In this document: piece after piece, positions 1 to 11,141 of the stretch
Numbering within the stretch: position 1 is the stretch's first letter
Layout: every line of letters begins with the position of its first letter
DNA from: Homarus americanus
Taxonomy: Eukaryota; Arthropoda; Malacostraca; Decapoda; Nephropidae
Direction of reading: 5' to 3'
Assembly: GCF_018991925.1 (NCBI RefSeq)
Contig: NW_024722158.1
Span: forward strand, 8,245,207 to 8,309,206
Length of the DNA: 64,000 bases
Position numbers and translations under genes: made by a program
The notes under the pieces: model-generated
Seen by the model: only the letters and a program-made list of their open reading frames with translations
The model's database searches: none
Told to the model about the DNA's origin: nothing

Positions 1-1634
1 AAAGCTTTTCTTTATCAGCATCTTTACACTTTACCAACACCTTTTTAAAACTTTCAGTTGTTGCTCCCTGCACTACACAATCCTTTATTTTCCTCTCCTT
101 CCCTTTAATACTTATTTTAAGCACTGAATTTTTCAAAGGCTTGAGCTCTTCACTTTCCTCTTTCCCTTCTAATTCTACATTATTCACAGCTTTGTTTTCC
201 CTTTCTTTATTTATCACTGTATCAAGTCTTTTCTCTATCACTTCTATTTTCTGACCTAACTTTTGCAAAAGCTGAAACATCTTAAGCACCTCTTCTCCCA
301 GAATTTCTTGCACAGTTTTATCACTAACATGGAGGGCTGCACCACTACTCTCACTTGCTACTTGTTTATTACTCTGTTTGTTCCTGGCATCAACAATGCT
401 TCCGGCCGCAAGCGCAGTCCTTATCCTTCTTGAATCTTCATGCCAGGCATTCTCAGGAATCACTGTCTCCACTGTCTGTGTGTTCTCCTGCTGTCTTGTC
501 ACTGTCAAACCTCAGTGTACTTCTTCAGTGTTCTCTGAATAATTCCTTTGTTGGTCACTTCTCATACGTGGCCTCATCTCGCATGCAATTGAACTAGCAT
601 TGTGAGTTTTACCACAATTACAACAACAAGGCTTCACTTTCTCTCCTGCTTTGATCTTGTCCTTACAGTTGCTAGATTCGTGCCTCTTCCCACAGAATCT
701 ATAACATGGGTCCAGTTGACAGCTCCAGGCCTTATGTCCCCATCTGCAACACTTGAGACACATTATTGGTCCCTCCACATATAGTGCCACCTTCCTATAC
801 CCTGCTCCTGTGATGAACACTTTCCCTTATTAAATGCCTCTTGACCCAAACAAATCTTTCGTCATCCAATAAGTATTCTGGATCTAGTATTACAGGGTAC
901 CTGAAGATTATAACCTTTGTAAGTAGTATGTCGCTCTCTGGCAAAACCATCAGTAATCCCTTGTACCCAACAGTTGTCAACATTTCCACAGCCTCCATGG
1001 TCCCCACTGTAAGATAAGGCTTGTGTGTGCCTTCTTTCAAAAGAGGCTCAAAGCTGCGATGCTCCCGTCCTAGTTGTACTGCCCATTTTAATTTTTCAAG
1101 GAAGGTCATGGGGCATGACTGGAAAAATTATTCTCTTCCTGACACGACCAACTTCACCTTGTGTGTGTTCTTGTCTGCTTCCTTCAAATTCCATACTTTG
1201 TTCTGTTCTTGATCCACTCTCCACTATCTCCTTTCTGTTATTTCCATTATTATTACCACCCACACACGTTTTTTGTACTAGATTTTTTGTCTCTTCTCCT
1301 CTCTCACTTCTTTGCTTTCTCTGTCCTCATGCCAGCTTGTCTCCCTCATCCTTTTAGAAATTTCTTTCTTCTTCACTACCTCTTGTTGTAGCTGTATTTT
1401 CTCACTTTCGAACTTCCCTTGTGCTTCATCACCCGTATTAGACTCATCACTACTCAACTCAAGGTCTTCAAGAACTTCGTCCAATACTATCTTTTCTTTA
1501 CTCATCCATGTAGAGTTCTTAAGCGATAATTCAGTTTCCATGGGGCAATGTTGACATCCCACAACACCCAGCCAGGAGTGATGGGACCCCGAGCAGTTAT
1601 TTTCGTAAGGTAAACAGTAAGTTCCCAACACCAA
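1..1634 (-). pseudogene. LINE ORF1 (gag-like, zinc-knuckle) remnant
   Basis: Fragments in several minus frames (1634-1278, 1109-795, 820-512, about 354-2) read in order as one decayed ORF1 of a non-LTR retrotransposon. The first piece is acidic and charged. The second contains LTKVIIFRYPVILDPEYLL, which resembles the pre-knuckle region of arthropod I/Jockey-type Gag proteins. The third has cysteine knuckles: CLKCCRWGHKAWSC fits C-x2-C-x4-H-x4-C, followed by two further Cys/His clusters, one with an extra residue. The last piece is a Lys/Glu-rich likely coiled coil that runs off the window edge. Such proteins bind the element RNA in the retrotransposition particle. Frame changes show it is not functional as it stands. 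The family assignment is from motif memory; that it is a LINE Gag is fairly safe. Confidence 0.7.
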
Positions 1635-1865
1635 AGTTGCTTGACGATACTTATCTTATCCTCAGGTCCTTATACACAAGTAGGTAAGTCTATATATCCT
1701 TCAGATAATGTAATAGGCTCGAAAACATCCCAAATTTGGGATCTAGCACTCACAGCTGTGTTTACCAGTGCCCGCGAGCCAGTCTCTGGGGGCGGAGGTC
1801 AGATGCATAATTATTTTATTAAAAGGATCATGAGTAATGGAACACAATTGGTAAATTTGCATTAG

Positions 1866-2374
1866 TGCACACAAGTCAAAACTATGTTTTTCTAGTGTAT
1901 TTTTGTGTGTTTTGATTGGTTCTGACCTTGATTTCCGTCGGAAATTGCCTGTTTTTATTTAATGTTGTTGGTTTTGGCTGGGTTCGTTTTCCGACAAAAA
2001 TCATGGCCAAGCGAATACAAAATACACCCCAAAACACTAGAAGAACTTATAAAGCGAACTTTTTTTTAATGATCTAACCTGACCTGACCTAACCTAACCA
2101 AACTCCTACCATATGATGGAATCACTTATTTCTTACCTTATTGTCCTGGTTCTGGTTCGTTGTTGTATTCTGAAATCAGTGCAAGTGGCTGATGCTGATG
2201 CCAACTATGTTGGTCTTGATGATATTTACACTCATTCATACACTTAGGACACTTTACTGAGGTCGAGAGAACACCATGAAATCTAAAAAATAATATAACT
2301 TGTTTTTTTTGTTTTTTTCCGAAACCGCGCGTGAACTCCATATAATTGAAGTGACACCCATCACAGACTTCCAT
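1866..2374 (-). pseudogene. zinc-ribbon exon of a multi-copy gene, copy 1
   Basis: The minus ORF 2374-2138 (78 aa) contains a short Cys-rich segment, VKCPKCMNECKYHQDQHSW. It resembles the N-terminal zinc ribbon seen before some Merlin/IS1595-like transposases. The stop codon is followed at once by AAG|GTAAGA, a good splice donor, so this may be a first exon read past its end. The copy at 60171-60383 has the same layout, including the TAAGGTAAG junction. Similarity extends into flanking non-coding DNA (a motif around TTTCCGNCGGAAAT near 1940 and 59995). No complete protein can be assigned. Confidence 0.35.
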
Positions 2375-3655
2375 GGTCGGAAATGAATTTGAATTTCAAA
2401 ATATGATAGAGCCAAAATTACAATCAAATCTGATTGGGCAAAAAATACTGCAAATTAAACCACACTTTATTTTAATTGGTGGCAAAAAAAATGCTTTCGA
2501 TTGGCCTCGTGACGTGTATGGGGACGTATGTGCATGACGATTTATGAATGAAACACACTGAGTGGGAGGTCGGGTATGCGATAATGGCGGAATATTAATG
2601 AAAGAAAATACCACACAATTTACCGAATACAGTTGGAGAGGAAGGAACAATGGCGGCGGGAGGGGAATTGGGTGAAGCTGGACTGACTTGCGGTTAGAAA
2701 ATGATTTTGGCGTTTGAAATGCACCTAGAGAAGTAATTCTAATGCCATAACATGTGTTTGCCGTGTTTTTACCCTGCAATTTCCCCCATTTTTCATGCCC
2801 TGCCTACTAACAAGGAATTTAAGATCATACGATAGTCATTAAAAAAATCCTAAAAAATACTTAAAATTATAATAGAAAGTTGTCGTTTCTTTTAATATAC
2901 TTAAAATGATCAAAACAATAAGTATAGCAAAATTAAAGAACATTAACCTTTGTGGGCATGAAAAACAGACCTAACCAACCTAGCCAAACAAACCTACTGT
3001 TAGGGTGCCAACCCGGGGGACAGTGAAAGGCAGCATCCATAGTCTGTTTATTGGCAAAGGTGACAAGGGGGAACAGACATGTCCACACTGCTTGGAGGCT
3101 GAGCCGGAATTGACAGTTGAACTTCCGTCGTTGGCGTACCCATACACTGTTGCCAAACTGGCACATACCCCAACACCTACCTAGCCCCTAGCTGTATCTA
3201 ACTTCCTTGCCCCCCCACGGTATATTAAACACAAAGAACTTCCTATGATATAGTGTAAATTGAGGCTTTTTCTGGATATGAGATATGCGGCCGCATCGGC
3301 GCTTATGCAGAGTGATTTATTGTGATGACAGGAAATGTCAAGCCATGGTGTTGTGGAAGTGATGAAGTAATAATTTTCTTATTGCATTGGAACAAATTTC
3401 TTTCCGGTCTGAAAGCACAGGGATTCCGGCAGTCTGGACAGTCTCTATTTAAGGGAACAACGCTGTGGTCTTTGAACATTTGAAGGGTCTCAGTTGTCTT
3501 TATCCCTAAATTTGCAAATTATATCCATATAAGACCGGTGACAACCATCACATGTCATGCTGAAAATGAAACTGCAGCGGGCATGGGAAAAGTTCCGTTG
3601 CAGAGCACGGCCTCGTTACTGCCGAGAAGACAAACTAATGTGTGCCTAAGCGCCT

Positions 3656-3820
3656 AATTATCTACAAAACGAAACATTTGCACAAGAAATGATTATCATA
3701 TCAGAACTCATGGATGAAAATAAAGTAAGGAAATAAACAGTAATCCAAATAATTCGTCCGCAGTTAGTCGTACATATTAACCATCATTTCTTGTGCAAAT
3801 ATTTCGTTTTGTAGATAATT
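3656..3820. repeat. inverted repeat: 38-bp arms, 89-bp loop
   Basis: Bases 3656-3693 are the reverse complement of 3783-3820 with one mismatch (37/38). The arms contain TTTGCACAAGAAATGAT. No ORF or TE terminus was recognised. It could be the remains of a small hairpin-type element or a local inverted duplication. Confidence 0.7.
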
Positions 3821-3869
3821 ATTCTTTTAATTACCTCATAATTTTTTTAATATACATATCATGTAGTTT

Positions 3870-4287
3870 AGACAATTTTAAAAGGAACTGGATATTTTCC
3901 TGTGGCTGGCTAAGTTCCTACTAACTCTTATTTTACCGTGAGTGCGCTCTGATTGGTTAATCATCCATTACCGGTGAACAATGCAAGAACTATACAGTAT
4001 TTGACTGTGACGCTGGCGGCATTTGGCATTTATTTCGCCGTGAGTTGATCGTTGTGTAGCTGTAAACAAACTTGACCATAAAGTATTTCTGTTGTGCATG
4101 GAAACTTATCACTATAAATGAGGAGACATTTACTAGAACCTACCTAACCTTACCTAACTTCCTAGCCGGGGCAGACCCCTCATATTAAACAGAAAGTACA
4201 TAGCCAATCAAAGCACACACCCGGTAAAATAGCGTTAGTCAAAACTAAACCGGTCACGCCAAAATATCCACTACGATTTTAAAACAC
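3870..4287. mobile_element. putative short inverted-repeat element (MITE-like)
   Basis: The stretch at about 3889-3960 (GGATATTTT...TATTTTACCG...CTGATTGGTTA) pairs imperfectly with the reverse complement of about 4200-4275. This gives roughly 75-bp inverted ends around about 250 bp of non-coding DNA. No clear target duplication is visible and the boundaries are approximate. The rest of 2780-4330 holds nothing else I can support. Confidence 0.4.
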
Positions 4288-4427
4288 TTTTCTTCTATGA
4301 CATTTTTGTCAGAAACAAAGGATTACTGAGATACAACTCTATTATTATTATAATATCGTTTGAAGAAACTTAGGTTAATATTGACGATTGACCTGTCAAC
4401 ACATTTGTTTTTATGTTTATTTTCCTA

Positions 4428-6619
4428 CTACTGTATGTGGTTTCTCCAGTTAAGTTTCTCATCAACAATAACTCCAAGGAATTTAGTATTTTGTTCGCAT
4501 TTGAGGACTATATTACCAAGGAACAGGGGGTCCAAGTCTGGGGGTAAGTTTTTCCTTCTGTGAAAGATCGTGTAGTGGGTTTTCTCAAGGTTTAAGGTCA
4601 GTTTATTACGTATTACCCAGGTCCCGACTTTAGTTAATTCAGTGTTCAAAGTTCTCATCAAGGAATGGAGGTCTGAGTTGCTGGCATAGAGATTACTATC
4701 GTCTGCAAATAAGTTGTATTTTATGAGTGAGCTGGCGTGGACTATGTCGTTTATGTACTGGACCGAGAATGGAACCTTGGGGGAGCCCATACAAGATTGG
4801 CGAGGAGTCAGGTTGGTGGTTATTATAGCAGACATACTGCATCCTGTTGGACAGATATGAGGTAAACCAATTGTGGGACAGGCCCCTAACACCATAATGT
4901 TCAAGCTTTGAAAGGAGGATGGTATGGTCGACAGTATCAAAGGCTTTAGAGAGGTTCAAGAATATACTGACTGTGAATTGACTGTCATCAAAGGAATTTA
5001 AGATGCCATTAGTAAAGGATAGCAGAGCACTCTTAGTTGACTTTCTAGCTCTAAATCCAAACTGGGAGTCTGTAAAGATATTATTGGCATTGCAGAAGGA
5101 ATTTAGTCTATTACATGCTAGCTTTTCTAGTATCTTACTCAAGGCTGGGAGGACTGATATGTGACGGTAATTCTTGAAGAGACCTTTGTCCCCAGACTTT
5201 TTATATGCCGGGTGGACTTTAGCAATTTTCAGTTTATCAGGAAAGACACCACTAGTGAAGGAGGAGTTACAAATGTGTAGGAGAACAGGTAGTAATAAGT
5301 GGGCTACTTTCTTAATGATGCTCATTGGTATATTGTCTTCACCTGCTGCTGCATCTTTGGACATTTTTATGATGGCCAGTAATTCATCTGCTGTGACAGG
5401 GGATAAGAACAGCTCATTTTGCTGTCTGTTTTGCAGGTAGGCTCTAAATTCCTCATGGCAATCAGGGGTGCTCTCTGCAAGATTTTTGCCAACATTAATA
5501 ATATATTCATTGAAGTGGTTGGCAATGGGGGAGGGTTCCGTTACAACTGAATCATTTATCATAAAAGCCGAGTGGGGGGCCGAAGGCTGAGTGTTCCTGT
5601 TCTGAATAAAATTTATGACATTCCAGGTTTTCTTACTGTCGCCTGATGCTGACTGGAGCTTATTTGTATAATAGTTACGTCTGGCATTTCTAACTGCTTG
5701 AGTTACTCTATTTCTGATACTTCGGTAAGCATCACCGAAAGTTATGGGTCTTTTTGCAAATTTCCTTTGGAGTTTGTGTTTTTACTTAATCATTATCTTA
5801 ATTTCGCTTGTGATATAGGGTTTGGAAATGGATACAGTTTTCACTGACTTAGTCTTGAGCGGGAAGCATTTATCAAAGCAAGCATTGAAGATGCAAGAGA
5901 AGTTACAGCTGTTCACGTTAGGGTTGTTGGAGGCAAAGACAAGATCCCAGTTTGCATTCATTAGGTTGTTTTCGAAAAGGAACATGTTGTCCGTGCAGTA
6001 GTCTCTGTACTGAATTGAGACTCTACTAGACCTTTCAGGTCTTGTGGTTGTTTTATACATGGCAAAAACTGGGAAGTGATCTGAGATATTGTCATAAATA
6101 ATTCCACTTGCAAGGTTGTTAGGTGTGTTGTTAGTCCAGATATGATCTATCACAGTGGCAGAGGTGGCGGTTACCCGAGTGGGTTTGGTTATAGTGTTGA
6201 AGAAGAGTTTAGAATGACAGGTAGCAAGTAGGTCTAATACTGAGGTGTCGGTTTCTGATTTTAATAAATCAAGGTTGAAATCTCCTGTAATGTAGCAATG
6301 TTTCCTCTCTGAACTTATGACAGTGATAAGCTCCAAAAATTAATCAAGAAAATTCCTTACATTAGTGTGGGCTCTGCTGTAGATTATTCCTACTAGGATA
6401 TTTCGTGTGTCGTTACGTAATTCAATGAAAACACTCTCCATGTACTCCTCCTGAACCTTTAAATCATCTCTTACAGAAGTGTTATACTTAATATCAACAT
6501 ATAGGGCGACACCACCACTCTGTCGTGACGTGTTGACGCAGTGTCTATTGTAATTAGGAATGTTATACAAATGGTCAATATCGTTAGTGAGTTTGGTCTC
6601 ACAGAATCCAAGTACACCT
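4428..6619 (-). pseudogene. LINE-D ORF2 (endonuclease + reverse transcriptase), broken
   Basis: On the minus strand, 6636-6340 and 6336-5782 carry an APE-type endonuclease: GFCETKL near its start, GDFNLDLL, and SDHFPVFAMY near its end. 5562-4696 and 4940-4428 carry the reverse transcriptase. Visible RT motifs are NLSKAFDTVDHTILLSKLEH, GLPQGSILGP and the catalytic FADD box in NLFADDSNLYASN. Frames change after the endonuclease and again just after SILGP, so the element is dead. It belongs to the broad CR1/L2/Jockey group by motif style. Sequence identity is lost shortly after the KLNWRNHIQ motif, so the 3' end is missing, which is unusual for a LINE. The left part abuts LINE-A at about 6619. 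Confidence 0.85.
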
Positions 6620-8703
6620 GCTCCAGTGTTGGTCAAGTCTGGTCTTGAAAGAGCTCACACTCGGTGCCGTCACAACACTTTCTGGTAGATTGTTCCAAGA
6701 GTTCACAATTCTCACTCCGAAAAAGTTTGCCCTCACAGTTTTCTGGACTTGCGGCTTCTTCAATCTTGAGCTGTGACTCCTTGTGGGGCGAGCGTCCGCC
6801 AGTTCCAAGTAAGAACACTCGACTGAGTAGTGCCCCTTGAGATGCATAAAACCTCAATTAGGTCACCCCTTGCCCGTCTGTAGTATAAGCTAGGCAAGTT
6901 AAGGGGCTCCAATCTCTCAGGGTAGCTGAGGTGCCGAAGTGCAGGCACCAGTCTGGTGGCCCTCCTTTGAACATTTTCAACCAACTGACAGTCCATAGCA
7001 AATCTTGGGGACCAGACTGGGTGACAGTACTCCAGATGGGGAAGCACTTCACTGTTGAAAATCGTTACGAGGGACGGACTGTCTAGATATCTGAACAACC
7101 TTCTTATAAGACCCAATAATATATTTGCCTGATTTACCTTCTCGCAATGGCCGGAGAACTTCAGCTCATTGTCAACATACACACCTAGGTCCTTTTCGTA
7201 TTCAGTCTCATTTAATGCAGTCTCTTTGTCCTGTTGGGACATATGATATGCCTCCTTGCCGTTGGTACATCCCAGGTGCATCCTCTTACACTTCGTGACA
7301 TTGAATCTTAGCAGCCAATTCTTTGACCATTTTTGAAACTCAAAGAAATCCTTCTGCAGCTCTTCACAGTCTGCTTGGTTCTTAGTTTCCCGAAATAACT
7401 TGGCATCATCCGCAAACATCTGTATGGAGGAATGTACAGCTTCAGGCATGTCATTTATGAAGCAAACTAACAGCAGCAGCCCAATACACTACCCTGTGGT
7501 ACCCTGCTTCTGACGGGTACAGATGATGATTTCGTGCCATTAACCACCACCACACTGCTGGCGGTCATGTAGAAAGTCTTCTATCCACGCCAAGACATTT
7601 CCCCGAATCCTGTACCCTTCCAGTTTAATTTTCAGCCTTTCATGGGGTACACTGTCGAAAGCCTTGGCAAAATCTAGGTAAATATTGTCGATATTATCAC
7701 CCTGTTACAGAATTTTGGTCCAAATATCCATTACCTTGAGTAATTGTGTCAAGCAGGAGCATCCCCGCATAAAACCGTGTTGGCAATCCTTTGCAAGGTT
7801 GTTTCGTAGTAAATGTTCCATCGCGGCATCTTTGATAATACTCTGAAGTACTTTACATACTATGCTGGTCAGGCTCACTGGTCTATAGTTGTTCGTGGAG
7901 TGACGATCGCCATTTTTGAAGATAGCACTCACATAAGCCACTTTCCATTCACTGGGGACCTTTTGTTCATCCTGGCATTTACAAATCAGGATCTTCAGGG
8001 GCTTGGCAAGCTCGTTGCACAACTCTCTTAGCACTCTAGGATGGACCATGTCAGGACCGGAACTCTTATGGACCTTTAGCTTTGGCAGTTTATTTCTTTT
8101 TTATACTGTACCCTCTTCTGTGAACACAATGTGGGTCAGTGCTGTGTCGAACTGTCTGTCCTCAAACGCAAGAAGGTTAATCGCATCCTCTCTTGTGAAC
8201 ACCGAGGAAAAGAAGCTGTTCAATGCCTCAGCTTTATCCTGGTCAGAATCTGCGTAACTACCATCTTCAAGCTTCAGGTCTGATATTCCTACTCGCGTTT
8301 TTAATTTTGACTTTGCATAGCGATAAAACGCCTTTGGGTTTGACTTGACCTCGCTTGCAACCAGCCTCTGGAATGCCTTTTCAGCCCTTCTACACTCTGC
8401 CTTTGCTTGTTTTCTGGCTCTTGCATACATCCTCTTGTCCTGCTCATCGTTTGACCTAACCCACGTCTTGAATCTCTGTGTTTTCTTAACTTTGTCCACC
8501 GCCGCATGGGTCATGTGTAGGGATCCCCTCGTATTCCTAGAGGCACTGGGTTTGGTCTTGGGTATGTATTTATCGATCAAATGGGTCAGTTTACTAGTTA
8601 TGATATTCAGCATTGTGAGTCTGCATTCTTGTGCCTTAGTGCCTTGTCCTTCATCCCGTCGTAATTTCCCTTGTAATATTTGCTCTTGGCCTGGCTTTAT
8701 CAT
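6620..8703 (-). pseudogene. LINE-A ORF2 fragment, linker + RT + C-terminus
   Basis: Minus-strand pieces 8703-8101 (linker after the endonuclease, with HLIDKYIPKTKPSASRN), 8049-7705 (RT fingers, NNYRPVSLTSIVCKVLQSII and QHGFMRGCSCLTQLL) and 7449-6760 (FADDAKLF catalytic box, then the thumb LLRFNVTKCKRMHLG) line up as one ORF2. Frame breaks and a lost stretch between about 7500 and 7700 disable it. The C-terminal tail ends in the FxVRIVNSWNNLPE block, which recurs at 9081-9305, 26592-26828 and 38300-38540. The same linker occurs at 53285-53500, so LINE-A is multi-copy here. Confidence 0.85.
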
Positions 8704-8704
8704 G

Positions 8705-9446
8705 ATCTAGGTAAATGGCTGCTGAGATTCAACGTCACGAAGTGTAAGAGGCTGCACCTGGGTCATACCAACAGTAAGGTTGCGTATCACATGTCCCAAT
8801 GGGACGAAGAAACTGCATTAATAGAGACAGAATGTGAAAAGGACCTGGGTGTGTATGCTGACAATGAACTGAAGTTTATTAGCTATTGTGAGGTGAATCA
8901 AGCAACTAAACTAGTATGTCTTACTAGACGGTAAGTCCCTCGTAACGCTCTTCAAGAATGAGGTACTTCCTTGTTTGGTCCCCTTGATATGCTAGAGACT
9001 ACAGCACCTCAGTTACCCAGAAATATTAGAATGCCTGCAACTGCCTAGCTTATACTATAGATGGGCAAGGGGTGACCTAATTGAAGTTTATATACATCTC
9101 AAAGGACACTACTCTACTCAGTCAAGTGTCCATACCTGGAGCAGGCAGATGCCTGCCCCACAAAGGGTCACAGCCCAAGATTGAAGAAGCCACAAGTCCA
9201 GAAAACAGTGAGGACAAACTTTTTCAGAGTGATAATTGTGAACTCTTGGAACAATCTGCCAGAGAGTGTTGTGAGGACGTCAAGTGTGAGCTTTTTCAAA
9301 CTTGACCAACACTGGTGCAGGTACAGATACATTCAGGAGCCAGTGCATGCCCAGTACAATACTTGCCAACAGTGCATAACAGAGACGTAACTGACCGTCC
9401 AAGCGGCTAACGAGCCGATCAGTGGTGAAGAAGATAAGAGTTAAAA
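8705..9446 (+). pseudogene. LINE-A 3' fragment, head-to-head with the minus copy
   Basis: Starting at KWLLRFNVTKCKRLHLG, this plus-strand copy covers the RT thumb and C-terminal tail (8680-8934, then 9081-9390 with NSWNNLPESVV). It ends in the 3' UTR block GATCAGTGGTGAAGAAGATAA. The block recurs near 26935 and, degraded, near 13270 and 38510. It is several frames out and clearly dead. It meets the minus-strand copy at 8703-8709, both being truncated at their 5' sides. Confidence 0.8.
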
Positions 9447-11139
9447 AATACAAGTAGACAAACAGTGGAAGCAACTGTTCATTAACAGTGTAACAGCTGA
9501 CTATAAAGACAAACATTGTGAGCAATGTTGAATGACAAGGTGATGCTTTTGGTGTGAACTTTGTCACCTTGTAGTCATTTATTATTCTATATTGATTACT
9601 TTTCTAAAGTACAAGAAGCACACCACTCTTCGAAATGAATAACTGTAGCAGTAGTCCCGCTACATTTTGGTCCATATTGCAGTGGTAGTGGCTCCAGGAC
9701 TTCCGAGAGGTAACTTGCACAAAACTGAATGTCTACATACAGTAATTACAGCAGTTACTGTTGTAATAATAAAAGTTTGCAAATGCTACATGTAATTTTA
9801 AATGGGTGAGAATCAAATGGTTATTGTCAAGGATTTACATCCTGGCAGTCTAGGCTTCAAGTAGAGGATGTGTATTATTTTTGACTAAGCAAAATTAAAA
9901 GTCTACACATTCACGATCAAAACACTTGGAAAATCAAACATTTATCCACCACAACAAATTTATCCATTTTTCAAAACAATTTGCAGTTACTGTCACTGCA
10001 CAAAAAACTAGCAACTGTACTGTCCATCTTCCATATTCTGAAACACTCATTTTTATTCAAAAATTTCCATAAATAATATCACAATAGTTTTCCAGTACCA
10101 ATTGTAATGACACTTCTGTAGGGGCCCTGCCAGTCTGGTGGATTTCCCCAGATATCTTTCCTAGCATGTATTGATTGCATGTTGACCCAGGAAAGTTATC
10201 TGGTGAAACTCCGCTTGACTGGCTGGATCATCACACTTTACATGCATCAAGATTAATGAAATACACAATTTACTGTATTCAACATTCCAATAAACTACAG
10301 GAAAACACGCTACCATTTTACTTGCAAATAGACAAATAATTTTTACAAATTTACTCCTTTTTTTGTGTGGTGCTTACTGAACCTAATGGCTATTACATAT
10401 AACTGAAAAATAAGGTACAACTGTAGTTACTAATGATATTGTATACAGTACAGTACTCTCATTTCCTAGTTACTAATGATATTGTATACAGTACAGTACT
10501 CTCATTTCCATGTAGAATCTCTCCATTTTGCCTATAAATCAGTCTAGGATACTAACTTGTGCAATGTGAATTGGAGGGCATAACTGAATGTAGTCTACAC
10601 TGAGCTTCTTACCTCATGACTCCTTGTTAGCTAACCCACCTCACAGGGGACTGCCACACACCTAAAAAATCTGTGAGACGTAAATATAAAGTTCATCGTG
10701 TATTTTCACACTTGTAGAGGGTGACTTCTGAGGACTGCATTCAAACACAAGATGAGACACAACTCATTTTTTTCCATCTACTTCCACACCTTATTCAGTT
10801 TCTTCAGGCCTCCCACCTCTATGCTTCCTTATATCTTCTACTCTCGCCTCCTTCAATTATTCAAAACATTAGAGAAATAATACTCTATTTTAACTTTGTG
10901 CTTTCATAACCATCCCTCCTATTTTCATATGTAATGGAAGTTGAATATAAGGAAAGGTTATAATATCACATTAAAGCTTAAGCATTTTATGTGACATAAA
11001 TATGGCTTAGTTACCACTACTGTAATTTGAAATAGTTTAACCTTGAAATATCTTGCCAAGTTATATACTACAGTGTAGTTAAAAAAAAAACACACACACA
11101 CACACACACAAAAAAAAAAAAAACACTAGTACAATTGAG
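9447..11139. other. non-coding stretch with a 43-bp tandem duplication and CA repeat
   Basis: I see no coding region. A 43-bp unit starting TAGTTACTAATGATATTG is duplicated in tandem at 10424-10466 and 10467-10509. An A-rich and (CA)n microsatellite lies at about 11078-11123, directly before the Tigger element. The ORF at 10721-10909 is Thr/Leu/Ser-rich with no recognisable domain and I do not call it. Confidence 0.6.
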
Positions 11140-11141
11140 TA

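Noticed and set aside
2080..2103. CCTAACC-type runs (also near 4135 and 60125) as telomere sequence
   Set aside because: Only two or three imperfect units each; arthropod TTAGG telomeres would be long perfect arrays.
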